Notes: a model not told the origin generated them from the sequence alone. 59,673 nucleotides of DNA from Micromonospora alfalfae (GCF_022230925.1 NZ_JAKKFH010000020.1:1-59673), one strand, 5' to 3'; shown: positions 42,201 through 51,103, numbered from the stretch's first letter. Numbers and translations: made by a program.

Positions 42201-43175
42201 ATGCTGGGGAGTCTTGCCGTGCTTCTACACAATCGACCGACGAATCCACCGCACGCTCGGCTGCGCCTGTTGACTGCGGTCAACGCCCGCAAGGATGCGG
42301 GCAGCAGCCCCACCGGGATCGTCGGGCGGAGCCTGGCTCGGCAACTGCTGGGCGCCGGCGACAGGGTGCGGGTTCTCGCCGAGCCCGGCCAGGCCGATGA
42401 CTGGCCCGACGGGGTCGAGGTCGTCGAGGGATCCATCACCCGCCCGATCGAGTACGCCGAGGTCTTCGACGGCGTCGACGGCGTCTTTCTCGCCGGAGCC
42501 GTCCCGACGACGGTGCCGGATGCCCTGGAGGTCGCCCGGGATGCCGGTGTACGACGGGTCGTCGTGCTGTCCTCGCACGGGCCGGAGTACGAAGAGGAGC
42601 ATCCGCCGGAGACGTGGTTCTGGTTGGCCATCGAGCGGGCCGCCGAGTGCTCGGGCATGCAGTGGACGCACATCCGCCCGTCGGCGGTGCTAGGGGCGAT
42701 GATCGAGGGCACCTATCCAGCGACGGGGTCGGACTGGCCGGAGATGATCCGGGGCGATGGTGTCGTACGGGAGGCGTTTCTGGGCGGCGGACACTACCCC
42801 TTCATTCACGAGGACGACCTCGCCGCAGTCGCGATGGCGGCGCTGCGCGTCGACGACCACGTCGGCACCGTACTGGAGGCGGTCGGTCTGCCGATCAGCA
42901 GCCGTTCGCGGGTGGCGAGCATCGCCAGGGCCATCGGCCGCGACATCGCCGCCGTCGAGGTGACGCCCGACGAAAGCCGCGCGAGGTGGCGGCGTGACGG
43001 CTGGCCCGACAGTGGCATCGACGTGACGCTGTACGCGCTCGAGGAGTACGGGGCGCGGCTCGCCGAACTCACCGCGTGGACGCTCGACCAACGGCCGGCC
43101 GTGCACGAGATCATTGGCCGCCCACTACTCGACGTCGACGACTGGGTGGTCGAGAACGCCGAACTGTTCCGCTGA
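42201..43175 (+). CDS. NmrA-like NAD(P)-binding protein with damaged N-terminus
   Basis: 324 residues as an open frame from ATG 42201, but the family start should read like ILVTGATGIVGRSL. Here the residues before GIVGRSLARQLLGAG are SSPT preceded by unrelated sequence, so the first beta strand and first glycine of the TGxxGxxG loop are lost. The rest is typical: VEGSITRP, GVDGVFLAGAVP, RVVVLSSHG, WTHIRPSAVL, FIHEDDLAAVA. No Shine-Dalgarno precedes the ATG. It is probably a 5'-replaced gene with impaired nucleotide binding. Confidence 0.6.
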   Translation: MLGSLAVLLHNRPTNPPHARLRLLTAVNARKDAGSSPTGIVGRSLARQLLGAGDRVRVLAEPGQADDWPDGVEVVEGSITRPIEYAEVFDGVDGVFLAGAVPTTVPDALEVARDAGVRRVVVLSSHGPEYEEEHPPETWFWLAIERAAECSGMQWTHIRPSAVLGAMIEGTYPATGSDWPEMIRGDGVVREAFLGGGHYPFIHEDDLAAVAMAALRVDDHVGTVLEAVGLPISSRSRVASIARAIGRDIAAVEVTPDESRARWRRDGWPDSGIDVTLYALEEYGARLAELTAWTLDQRPAVHEIIGRPLLDVDDWVVENAELFR

Positions 43176-43231
43176 GCGTGGGTTGCCCCGCCTGCGCTAG
43201 CGCATCGCATCGTGGCCTGACTCCGCCGCCG

Positions 43232-43885
43232 TCACCGGCCGGGGATCACCAGACCCGACTCGTAGGCGATCATCACCGCCTGGGCGCGGTCGCGCAGGTG
43301 CAGTTTGGTGAGCAGGTTGCCGACATGGGTCTTCACCGTGTGCTCGCTGAGGTGGTGGTGGGCGGCGATCTCGGCGTTGGACAGGCCGGCCGCGATCAGG
43401 CGCAGCACGTCCGTCTCACGGGCGGTCAGGGCAGTCACCGCGGCGGCCCGGGCGGGGTCCGGATGGCCGCGCCGGTGCAGCTCGCCTATCACTCGGGCGG
43501 TGACGGCGGGAGCGAGCAGCGCGTCCCCGGCGGCCACCACGCGGACCGCGTTCACCAGGTCGGCTCGGGGAGCGTCCTTGAGCAGGAAGCCGCTGGCCCC
43601 GGCCCGCAGGGCCGCGTACAGGTAGTCGTCGGTGTCGAACATGGTCAGGGCGAGGACCCGGCTCGGGGTGAGCGCGCAGACCTGGCGGGTCGCTGCGACA
43701 CCGTCCAGGACGGGCATCCGCATGTCCATCAGGACGACGTCGGGGCGGTGTTCGCGGGCGGCCCGCACGGCGGCTGCGCCGTCCGGGGCCTCGGCGACCA
43801 CCTCGATGTCCGGCTCGGCGCCGAGGATGGTGGCGAACCCGGCCCGGAACAGGTCCTGATCATCGGCGAGCACGACACGCAGCAT
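43232..43885 (-). CDS. NarL/LuxR-family response regulator
   Basis: 217 residues. Receiver domain with DDQD (8-11), phospho-acceptor Asp54 (LMDMRMP) and Lys in LLKDAPR. LuxR helix-turn-helix: LTARETDVLRLIAAGLSNAEIA, SEHTVKTHVGNLLTKL. The ATG overlaps the kinase stop by one base (TGATG), so it is co-translated with its kinase. Confidence 0.93.
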   Translation of the reverse strand: MLRVVLADDQDLFRAGFATILGAEPDIEVVAEAPDGAAAVRAAREHRPDVVLMDMRMPVLDGVAATRQVCALTPSRVLALTMFDTDDYLYAALRAGASGFLLKDAPRADLVNAVRVVAAGDALLAPAVTARVIGELHRRGHPDPARAAAVTALTARETDVLRLIAAGLSNAEIAAHHHLSEHTVKTHVGNLLTKLHLRDRAQAVMIAYESGLVIPGR

Positions 43886-45003
43886 CAGATCACCGCCGGT
43901 GTCGACAGCGGCAGGACAGCGGTCACCGCGAAGCCCTGGCTGTCGGAGGTCGGGCCGGTGTGCAGGGTGCCGCCGCAGGCGTGGGCGCGCTCGCGCATGC
44001 CGACGATCCCGTACCCGGCCCGGCCGGCGTCGGACGCTCGATGACCGCGCCCGTCGTCGGTGATCGACACGGTGAGCGAGTTCGCCGTGTAGTCCAGTCG
44101 GACGCGAACCGATCCTGCCCCGGCATGGCGCACCACATTGGTCAGGGACTCCTGCACGATCCGGTAGGCGGCCACCCCGACGTCCGGGGGTGGCGCGAGC
44201 GGCGGCTCGACGGCACCCGCGGACGGCGAGACGGTGAGCACGGCATCGAGGCCGGTGGCGCGGACCCGCTCGACCAGGACGGGAAGGTGGTCCAGACCCG
44301 GCTGGTCGAGTGGCTGGTCGGTGGGTTCGTGCAGGCTGCCGACCGCGCGGCGGAGCTGGACGACAGCGTCCCTGCCGGTGGCGGCGATCGTCGCGAACGT
44401 GGCATCGGCGCGATCCGGCTGGTGACGGACCAGGAGGGGACCCGCCTCCGCCTGGACGATCATGACGCCGACCGCGTGGGTGAGGATGTCGTGCAGGTCG
44501 CGGGCGATCCGGGTGCGTTCACGCAGCACCGCCGCCGCACGTTCACCGGCGATCCGACGATCGCGTTCGGCGAGGGCCGCGGTCTGGCTTCGGCGTGCCC
44601 GGGTGCTGGTGCCCAGCGCGTACGCGAAGAGGTAGGCGACCGACAGGTAACGCAGCACCTCCACGTCCGGGCGGGGATACAGCAACGAGACCAGCAGGCC
44701 GGCGGCGGTCAGCACGATGCCGAGCAGGCGGATCGGCACTGAGGCCCGCGCCGCGAACGTGTAGAGGCAGACGAGCGGTCCGACCGGCAGCAGTGGGGGC
44801 GCGCCGAGCGAGGCGGACACGGTGGTGGCGACGCCCACCACGAGGGCGACCCGGAGCAACGCCTGGTCCCGCCACAGCACCGGCACCGACGACGCCACCG
44901 CGAGCGGCAGCACCCACCACTCGCGTGGCCCACCGGCCAGGGCGGGCAGCACTGTCGCGGCGACGGCGGCCACGGTGACGGCGAGATTGACGTACCGCTT
45001 CAC
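43885..45003 (-). CDS. NarL-type sensor histidine kinase
   Basis: 372 residues from the GTG at 45003. About four to five membrane helices fill residues 5-140, followed by a HisKA_3 domain (RTRIARDLHDILTHAVGVMIVQAEAG, His in RDLHD) and a HATPase (QESLTNVVRHAGA, DDGRG, GYGIVGMRERA). The sensing part is membrane-embedded with little outside. Divergent from the Lnt-like gene. Confidence 0.92.
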   Translation of the reverse strand: MKRYVNLAVTVAAVAATVLPALAGGPREWWVLPLAVASSVPVLWRDQALLRVALVVGVATTVSASLGAPPLLPVGPLVCLYTFAARASVPIRLLGIVLTAAGLLVSLLYPRPDVEVLRYLSVAYLFAYALGTSTRARRSQTAALAERDRRIAGERAAAVLRERTRIARDLHDILTHAVGVMIVQAEAGPLLVRHQPDRADATFATIAATGRDAVVQLRRAVGSLHEPTDQPLDQPGLDHLPVLVERVRATGLDAVLTVSPSAGAVEPPLAPPPDVGVAAYRIVQESLTNVVRHAGAGSVRVRLDYTANSLTVSITDDGRGHRASDAGRAGYGIVGMRERAHACGGTLHTGPTSDSQGFAVTAVLPLSTPAVI

Positions 45004-45112
45004 GTCGGCAGTATCGTCCGACCCGGCGCGTTGACGCCTCCCTCCACGGGACCAGATCGATCCGGCCTCGCAGGGCGATCCGCCCCGGCCGCCACCGCCG
45101 CACGCTCGACAC

Positions 45113-46522
45113 ATGATGACGATCCTCGCCACGCTCCTGAGTGGCCTGCTCTGGTTCGGTGGCACCGGGCTGCACCCGGTCCCCGCGCTGACCTGGCTCG
45201 CCCCGCTCCCGCTGATCCTCGCCTCGACGCGGGTACGCCCGAGGACGGCGCTCTGCGCGACAGCCCTCGCCTGGTCGATCGGTCAGTGCGGCGTGCTCGG
45301 CTACTACCTCGGCACCCTGCGACTACCGGTCCCCGTGGTCGTCGGTGTGGTCCTGCTCGGCGTCGGTCTCGCGACCGGCACGGTCCTGCTCGCCCGCGCA
45401 CTGCTGTTGCGCGGACGAACAGTCCTCGCCGTCCTCGCCGTGCCCTCGCTCTGGGTGCTGGGGGAGTACGTCGCGTCCCGCCTGCTGCCCAACGGCGCCT
45501 GGTGGAGCCTCGCCTACACTCAGGCCGACGTCCGCCCGGTGATCCAACTGACCGCGCTCACCGGCGTCTGGGGCGTCACCTACCTGCTGCTCGCCGTCCC
45601 GATCGCCCTCGCCGCCCTGCGCGGAAGCCCTCGTCCCGCCCTCACCTGCCTGCTCGTCCTCCTGCTCGGCGCCGGCGGGTGGTCGGCCTGGTCGCTGGGC
45701 CGTTCGCCCGACCCGGCCGAGCGGCTGACCGTCGGCCTGGTGGCATTGCGGCAGCCCGAGGACGGGCTCCCGATCGACGGGCAGCCCGGCCGTGACCTGC
45801 TCGCCCGTTACGCCGCGCGGGTCGAGAACCTGGTCGCCCGCGGGGCGCGGATCGTCGTCCTGCCGGAGAAGGTGTTCGCCGTGACGGACACGACGATGCC
45901 GGTGCTCGTGGCCGCGCTCCAGCAGACCGAGGCTCAGGTCGTCGTCGGCGCGGTGCGGCGACGGGCCGACAGGGCGAGCAATGTCGCGCTGGTGCTCACA
46001 CCGGGCGGGACCATCGCGACGTACGAGAAGCAGCATCTCGTCCCGGGCCTGGAAGACTGGCTGACGCCGGGTGACGAGGTGCTCGTGGACGGGCGGTTCG
46101 GCGTCGCGATCTGCAAGGACCTCGACTTTCCCGGCCTGGTCCGGCGGTATCGGGCGCAGGGCGCCTCGGTGCTGCTCGTCCCCGCCCTGGACTTCACCTC
46201 CGATGGCTGGCTGCACGGACGGATGGCACTGGTCCGGGGCGTGGAGAACGGGCTCGTCGTGGTCCGGGCCGCGGCGTTCGGCCGGCTGACGGTCACCGAC
46301 CCCGGCGGCAGGATGGTGGGTGAGGCCACCGCCGGTGACGCGCAGTTGCTGCTGGCCACGCCGACGTCGGGGTGGGGCACTGTCTATTCGCGTACCGGAG
46401 ATTGGTTTCCGCTGTTGTCAGTGGTCCTGCTGGTACTGGCCGTGGGTGGCGCGCGGTGGTGGCCGGTTACCAGCGGTTCCGGTGGGCGAACGCGTCCGGG
46501 TCGGCCCACGGACCGGGCTTGA
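45113..46522 (+). CDS. Apolipoprotein N-acyltransferase-like membrane nitrilase
   Basis: 469 residues. About six membrane helices (to about 200) are followed by a carbon-nitrogen hydrolase domain and a C-terminal helix, the Lnt architecture. Catalytic triad residues are recognisable: Glu in VLPEKVF, Lys in YEKQHLVP and Cys in ICKDLDFP. Lnt transfers the third acyl chain to lipoproteins. This copy is divergent from standard Lnt and could be a paralogue with another amine acceptor; two lipoproteins with lipoboxes in this window are potential substrates of the pathway. Confidence 0.82.
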   Translation: MMTILATLLSGLLWFGGTGLHPVPALTWLAPLPLILASTRVRPRTALCATALAWSIGQCGVLGYYLGTLRLPVPVVVGVVLLGVGLATGTVLLARALLLRGRTVLAVLAVPSLWVLGEYVASRLLPNGAWWSLAYTQADVRPVIQLTALTGVWGVTYLLLAVPIALAALRGSPRPALTCLLVLLLGAGGWSAWSLGRSPDPAERLTVGLVALRQPEDGLPIDGQPGRDLLARYAARVENLVARGARIVVLPEKVFAVTDTTMPVLVAALQQTEAQVVVGAVRRRADRASNVALVLTPGGTIATYEKQHLVPGLEDWLTPGDEVLVDGRFGVAICKDLDFPGLVRRYRAQGASVLLVPALDFTSDGWLHGRMALVRGVENGLVVVRAAAFGRLTVTDPGGRMVGEATAGDAQLLLATPTSGWGTVYSRTGDWFPLLSVVLLVLAVGGARWWPVTSGSGGRTRPGRPTDRA

Positions 46523-46554
46523 GGTCCATCGTTGCCAGGCTCCGCCGCGACAGC

Positions 46555-46588
46555 CGAACGCTCGGCCGGACAACCGGCCGAGCGTTCG
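46555..46588. terminator. 15-bp perfect bidirectional terminator
   Basis: CGAACGCTCGGCCGG (46555-46569) and CCGGCCGAGCGTTCG (46574-46588) with an ACAA tetraloop, between convergent genes. Confidence 0.85.
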
Positions 46589-46626
46589 CCTGTGCGGTGC
46601 GGATCAGCGCAGGGGTTGGTGGCCCG

Positions 46627-46992
46627 TCACGCCGCGGAGGCGGCCTTCGCCTCTCGGTGCGACGCCACCGGTCCGGCGTTCCAGCCCCAGCGGGGGGCCG
46701 GTACCGCCGCGTCACGATGCCCGTCCGTGTCGGCGTCGTCGCCGTCTGTTCCGTCGACGGTCAGTTCGACCGAGGCGGGTGTGCTGCGGGCCAGCCGCAG
46801 TGAGTGCTCGGCGCCGGTGCGGGCCGCGCACGGCCACTGCTGCCCGGCGCACTGGAGGTTGCGGCACTGGCCCTCGTCGTCCGGCTCGTGTGCGCTCAGC
46901 ACGTCGATCGCCAACTGCCACAGCAGCGGGTCGGTCACGTCGTGCGGACGCTCGGCGGTGCGACTCGGTCGGTTGCTGGTGTCGTCGGACAT
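46627..46992 (-). CDS. Conserved actinobacterial hypothetical protein
   Basis: 121 residues. A helical N-terminus with DPLLWQLAIDVLSAHEPDD leads to a two/three-Cys motif CRNLQCAGQQWPCAA, then a low-complexity tail. The C-x4-C-x6-C pattern looks like a small zinc or disulfide site seen in short Micromonosporaceae proteins. No signal peptide. Function unknown. Confidence 0.65.
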   Translation of the reverse strand: MSDDTSNRPSRTAERPHDVTDPLLWQLAIDVLSAHEPDDEGQCRNLQCAGQQWPCAARTGAEHSLRLARSTPASVELTVDGTDGDDADTDGHRDAAVPAPRWGWNAGPVASHREAKAASAA

Positions 46993-47114
46993 GGTGGGCC
47001 CCCCTCGTCAGGCTGTACCCCCCAAGGGTCACCCGTCAGCCGCCGGCTAAACCGCCGACCTGCTGTGATGTGTCTCTGATCGCAGCTCGGCCGAGGACGC
47101 CGCACGCTTATCGG

Positions 47115-48308
47115 TCAGTCCGGCAGAAGCGGCATCTCCACGCCCGGCTCCCGGCCGAGCAACACCGCCCGCGTGAGCGCCGTTGATCCGAACCGGTCGC
47201 GGACCGCGTCGACCGCAGCGTCCAGATGGGACCCGGAGTCCGGCTGGAACGGCAGCTCAGGCTGGACCGGGTTGTCGTCGAGGTTGCCCACTGAGACACC
47301 GATCAGGGTGATGCCACGCCGATCGATCTCGGGCAGCGCGGCGCCTAGCAGCGCACGCGCGGCGGCGAGCAGTGGCGTCGTCTCCGCCGTCGCCTTACCC
47401 ACCGTGTGTGAGCGGGTCGCCCGGGTGTAGTCGCCGAAGCGCAGCCGCAACACCACGGTGCGGCCGGACCGCCCGGCCGTCCGCATCCGCCGGCTGACCC
47501 GGTCGACCAGGCCGGCGAGGATGGCGTCCAGTTCCGTCGAGGCGTGCGGGGTGCGACTCAGCGCGTGTTGCGCGCCCATCGAACCGCGCCGCCGCCCCAC
47601 CTGCACCGCCCGGGGGTCGCGATTGTGCGCCAGCGCGTGCAGGTGCCGGCCGGCGCCCGCACCGAGCAGCGACACCAGCGCCGCCTCACCGAGGCGGGCC
47701 ACCTCCCCGACGGTACGGATCCGGCGTTCGCGCAGCTTCGCGGCCGTGACCGGGCCGACGCCCCAGAGCCGTTCCACCGGCAGCGGGTGCAGGAACGCCA
47801 GCTCGGCGTCCGGTGCGACCACCAGCAGGCCGTCCGGTTTCGCCACGCCGCTTGCCACCTTGGCCAGGAACTTCGTGCGGGCCACCCCCACCGTGATCGG
47901 CAGGTGGACCCGGTCGCGGACCTCCCGGCGCAGTCGCTCGGCGATCTCGGCCGGTGGCCCGACCAGCCGCCGTAGACCACCCACGTCGAGGAACGCCTCG
48001 TCGATGGAGAGCCCCTCGACCAGCGGTGTGGTCTGCCGGAAGATCTCGAAGACCGCGCGGCTCGCCGCCGTGTACGCCGACATCCGAGGCGGCACGACGA
48101 TCGCGTCCGGGCACAGCCTCCGCGCCTGCTGGCCGCCCATCGCGCTGCGGACGCCCCGCGCCTTCGCCTCGTAGCTGGCCGCGAGCACCACGCCGCCACC
48201 GACGATCACCGGCCGCCCCCGCAGACGCGGGTCGTCACGCTGCTCGACCGACGCGTAGAACGCGTCCAGGTCGGCGTGCAGGATGCTGGCGCCGGGCGAC
48301 ACGTACAC
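47115..48308 (-). CDS. dinB: DNA polymerase IV (Y-family)
   Basis: 397 residues, GTG at 48308 (48302 is an alternative). Active-site acidic residues lie in HADLDAFYASVE and SIDEAFLD. Helix-hairpin-helix GVGPVTAAKLRERRI and a little-finger domain follow. A beta-clamp-binding motif QPELPF is near the C-terminus. It performs translesion synthesis. A LexA-like box overlaps the start codon. Confidence 0.93.
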   Translation of the reverse strand: MYVSPGASILHADLDAFYASVEQRDDPRLRGRPVIVGGGVVLAASYEAKARGVRSAMGGQQARRLCPDAIVVPPRMSAYTAASRAVFEIFRQTTPLVEGLSIDEAFLDVGGLRRLVGPPAEIAERLRREVRDRVHLPITVGVARTKFLAKVASGVAKPDGLLVVAPDAELAFLHPLPVERLWGVGPVTAAKLRERRIRTVGEVARLGEAALVSLLGAGAGRHLHALAHNRDPRAVQVGRRRGSMGAQHALSRTPHASTELDAILAGLVDRVSRRMRTAGRSGRTVVLRLRFGDYTRATRSHTVGKATAETTPLLAAARALLGAALPEIDRRGITLIGVSVGNLDDNPVQPELPFQPDSGSHLDAAVDAVRDRFGSTALTRAVLLGREPGVEMPLLPD

Positions 48309-48315
48309 ATGTTCG
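48302..48315 (-). promoter_or_regulatory. LexA-like SOS box at the dinB start
   Basis: On the minus strand CGAAC-ATGT-GTACG matches the actinobacterial LexA consensus CGAAC-N4-GTTCG at 9 of 10 fixed positions. It overlaps the first codons of dinB, an ideal place for repression. Confidence 0.45.
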
Positions 48316-48358
48316 CATGGCGTCCGGCTGGTGCGGCAGTGAGCTGGGCGAACGTCGG

Positions 48359-48829
48359 TCAGTCGAGGCAGAACTCGTTGCCCTCGGGGTCGGCCATGAT
48401 GAGATGACCGGCGCCCAACGGGGGAGTGGGCTCGTGCCGACTGAGCCGCTTGGCGCCGTGCGAGACGAGCCGTTCGGCCTCCGCCTCCAGGGCCGCCATC
48501 CGCTCCTCACCCTCCAGTCCGGGGGCCGCGCGTACGTCGAGGTGGACGCGGTTCTTCACCTGCTTGTGCTCCGGCACCCGCTGAAAGAACAGCCGTGGCC
48601 GCGAGCCCTCGGGGTCGACCACCGCCGACGCGTCGTTGCGCTTCTCCGGCGGCACACCCATCGCCTCCAGCGCCTGGTCCCAGGACTCGAAGTCTCCGGG
48701 TGGTGCCTGCACCTGGTAGCCGAGCGTCTCGGCCCAGAACGTGGCCAACCTCGCCGGGTCGGCGCAGTCGAACGTGATCTGGACGTCGCGGGTCACGGCG
48801 GATCCCTGCTTCCTGTTCTGGTCGGTCAT
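48359..48829 (-). CDS. VOC-superfamily (glyoxalase-like) protein
   Basis: 156 residues from the ATG at 48829. One VOC module of paired beta-alpha-beta-beta-beta units: VQITFDCADPARLATFWAETLGY, NRVHLDVRA, ILMADPEGNEFCLD. The C-terminal Glu in NEFCLD and the His in VHLDV are likely metal ligands. Such proteins handle glyoxal-type or antibiotic substrates. Divergent from the WYL regulator with a perfect palindrome between, so probably its target. Confidence 0.85.
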   Translation of the reverse strand: MTDQNRKQGSAVTRDVQITFDCADPARLATFWAETLGYQVQAPPGDFESWDQALEAMGVPPEKRNDASAVVDPEGSRPRLFFQRVPEHKQVKNRVHLDVRAAPGLEGEERMAALEAEAERLVSHGAKRLSRHEPTPPLGAGHLIMADPEGNEFCLD

Positions 48830-48844
48830 GATCTCAGCCTCTCG

Positions 48845-48875
48845 CGGATAGCGGACAGGGTTGTTCCGCTATCCG
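48845..48875. promoter_or_regulatory. Perfect 11-bp palindrome between VOC and WYL genes
   Basis: CGGATAGCGGA (48845-48855), nine bases, TCCGCTATCCG (48865-48875). Perfect arms centred in the 61-base divergent promoter region: 16 bases upstream of one start and 15 of the other. This is the expected operator of the WYL regulator. Confidence 0.7.
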
Positions 48876-48890
48876 TGAAACGATCGACGC

Positions 48891-49868
48891 GTGACAGTCG
48901 AGGCGACGACCGAGCGGGTGCTGCGCCTGCTGGCGCTGCTGCAACGACGGCTGTCCTGGACGGCTGCCGAACTCGCCGCCGAGCTGGGGGTCACCGGCCG
49001 TTGCGTGCGCCGCGACGTGCAGCGTCTGCGGGCGCTCGGCTACCCGGTGCACGCGGTGTCGGGCGTCGGCGGCGGCTATCGACTCGGTGCGGGCACCCGG
49101 CTGCCGCCGTTGCTCCTCGACGACGAGGAGGCGATCGCCACGGCGGTGTCGCTGCGGCTGGCCTCCGGGGGCACGATCGCCGGTGCGAGCGAGGCGGCGC
49201 TGCGGGCACTCGCGAAGCTCGACCAGGTGATGCCGTCGCGGCTCCGCGCCGAGGTGCGGGCGGTGCACGGCTCCACCGACACCCTCATCGGTCCGGTCGC
49301 CGAGATTGACGCGGAACTGCTGGTGACACTCGCCCGGGCCTGTCGGGACGGGGTCCGCGTTCGGTTCCACTATCCCGGCCGGGACGTTGGTGAGCAGGAA
49401 CGGACTGTCGAGCCGATCCGGATGGTCACCACCGGCCGCCGTTGGTATCTGATGGCCTGGGACGCAGACCGCGCCGACTGGCGGACGTTCCGACTGGACC
49501 GGATGCGGGCTGCGGTGGCGACGACCTGGCGTTTCCCCGCGCGCGACCACCCGGATCCGGTTTCCTTCGTGCAGCGTTCCGTGACCGGGGCGCCGTACCG
49601 GTACCTCGCCCGGGTGCGGGTGCACGCCCGACCGGAGCGGTTGCGGGAGGTTATCCCAGCACAGGTGGGGCGGGTCGAGGAAGACCGCGACGGTTGGTCA
49701 GTGCTGGTCGTCGGCGGCGACAGCCTGGACTGGCTCGCCGCGCACCTCGCCCGCCTGGATCACGAGATGGAGGTGTTGGAGCCTCCCGGGCTGCGCGAGG
49801 CCGCAGGCCGGCTGGCCCGTCGCCTCGCGGGGCTGGCCGGCGCGACCTCGGAGCCCGGCGCGCGGTGA
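48891..49868 (+). CDS. YafY-type HTH-WYL transcriptional regulator
   Basis: 325 residues, GTG at 48891. Helix-turn-helix (LLALLQRRLSWTAAELAAEL, TGRCVRRDVQRLRALGY), then WYL (PIRMVTTGRRWYLMAWDADR) and a WCX-like C-terminal region. Same design as the protein at 11931-12938. It probably represses itself and the divergent VOC gene through the palindrome at 48845-48875. Its 3' end overlaps the convergent acetyltransferase by 109 bases. Confidence 0.88.
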   Translation: MTVEATTERVLRLLALLQRRLSWTAAELAAELGVTGRCVRRDVQRLRALGYPVHAVSGVGGGYRLGAGTRLPPLLLDDEEAIATAVSLRLASGGTIAGASEAALRALAKLDQVMPSRLRAEVRAVHGSTDTLIGPVAEIDAELLVTLARACRDGVRVRFHYPGRDVGEQERTVEPIRMVTTGRRWYLMAWDADRADWRTFRLDRMRAAVATTWRFPARDHPDPVSFVQRSVTGAPYRYLARVRVHARPERLREVIPAQVGRVEEDRDGWSVLVVGGDSLDWLAAHLARLDHEMEVLEPPGLREAAGRLARRLAGLAGATSEPGAR

Positions 49869-50356
49869 CGCAGCGTGTAGTGGCGCAGCGACACCGGGCT
49901 GCCGTCGGGAGCGGTCCATGGTGCCGTGCTGGTGCCGACCCACAGCCACCCTGCGCGCTCGTACAGCGCGGCGGCCGCGGTGCCACCGGCGGCCAACTCC
50001 AGCACCAGGTCCGTTGCGCGTTTGTCCGCCCACTGGCGGGCCCGTTCCAGCAGCGCGCTGCCCAGCGCCAACCCACGGGCTCTCGGCGCGACGAAGAGAC
50101 GAGCCACCTCGGCTGTCGGCCGGCCGGGCGGGCCGTCCACCTGATCGGGGATCCGATGCACCGCGACGTGTCCGACAACGGCCGCGTCGGCGTCGACGGC
50201 GACCCAGGCTCGCGCCGGGTGCGGCTCGCGCAGCCAGCGGTGCGGGTCGGCGGGCCAGTTCAGTGGGTACCCGTCGACCCGGTGAACCTCGGCGAGCGCC
50301 GCGACGCAGCCGTCCAGGTCGGTGGCGCGTCGTCGACGCACAGCCTGTCGGTTCAC
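49760..50356 (-). CDS. GNAT-family N-acetyltransferase
   Basis: 198 residues from the GTG at 50356, which overlaps the upstream acetyltransferase stop by GTGA. GNAT core: VVGHVAVHRIP, AEVARLFVAPRARGLALGSALLERARQWA (acetyl-CoA loop RARGLALGS), LVLELAAGGTAAAALYERAGW. The last 35 residues are low-complexity and overlap the WYL gene on the other strand. Substrate unknown. Confidence 0.78.
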   Translation of the reverse strand: MNRQAVRRRRATDLDGCVAALAEVHRVDGYPLNWPADPHRWLREPHPARAWVAVDADAAVVGHVAVHRIPDQVDGPPGRPTAEVARLFVAPRARGLALGSALLERARQWADKRATDLVLELAAGGTAAAALYERAGWLWVGTSTAPWTAPDGSPVSLRHYTLRHRAPGSEVAPASPARRRASRPAASRSPGGSNTSIS

Positions 50357-50877
50357 AGGTCGTCGAACGGGCTGGCGTAGCGGAACTCGCCGCGGATCGA
50401 CTCGCGCCAGGCGTGCGACTGTCGCGCCATGAAGTACTGCGGCCCCCACGGCTGGGGCGGGGTGACGCCCAGCTCGACGGCCGGCCGGAACCCGAAGCGC
50501 GGGTAGTAGTCGGGATGCCCGAGCAGGACCACCAGCGGTTCGTCCCGTGCGTCGGCCGCGCCGAGCACCGCGTGCATCAACGCGCTGCCCACACCGCTCC
50601 GCTGCCGGTCCGGCAACACGCCCAGCGGCCCCAGGCCCAACGCCACCGGCGCACCGTCCACTCGGCCGCGGGTGGCCACCACATGCCCGACCACCCGGCC
50701 GTCCACATCGGTCGCTACCAGGGAGTACGCGGGCAGCCAGCCCTCGTCGGCGCGCAGCGCGTCGACAAGGGTCGCCTCGACCGGTACGCCGTCACCGCCA
50801 TCGGCCTTGGCGAAGGCTGCGCAGTGCACCGCCCGAACGGCGTCGACGTCGGCGGGTGTCTCGCGTCTGATCAGCAC
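50353..50877 (-). CDS. GNAT-family N-acetyltransferase (YhbS-like)
   Basis: 174 residues from the GTG at 50877, beginning with LIRRETPADVDAVRAVH. Acetyl-CoA-binding segment PLGVLPDRQRSGVGSALMH and the YhbS-type VVLLGHPDYYPRFGFRPAVELGV are intact, with WGPQYFMAR near the end. First gene of a two-gene acetyltransferase operon, translationally coupled to the next. Confidence 0.85.
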   Translation of the reverse strand: MLIRRETPADVDAVRAVHCAAFAKADGGDGVPVEATLVDALRADEGWLPAYSLVATDVDGRVVGHVVATRGRVDGAPVALGLGPLGVLPDRQRSGVGSALMHAVLGAADARDEPLVVLLGHPDYYPRFGFRPAVELGVTPPQPWGPQYFMARQSHAWRESIRGEFRYASPFDDL

Positions 50878-51103
50878 CGCGCCACCATACGGGTGCCCTC
50901 GGCAGCGGCTCCACGCGTTATCCCGTCGAATGCCGACGACGCGACGTCCCCGGCCCGCCGACCCGTGGCGCCCGTGGCGCCGATCATCTGGACGTCCGCG
51001 GTTCGGCGCTGTGCTCGGCCGGGTTGGCGCGGGCCGGTCGGTCGCCTCGCCGGGGCTGTTGCCGAACCGACGGCAGTTGGAGGGCATGTCGCGGAAACGG
51101 GCG

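Noticed and set aside
43193..43204. TGCGCTAGCGCA palindrome between convergent genes
   Set aside because: Twelve bases with no loop is common by chance in this GC-rich DNA, and there is no promoter context.
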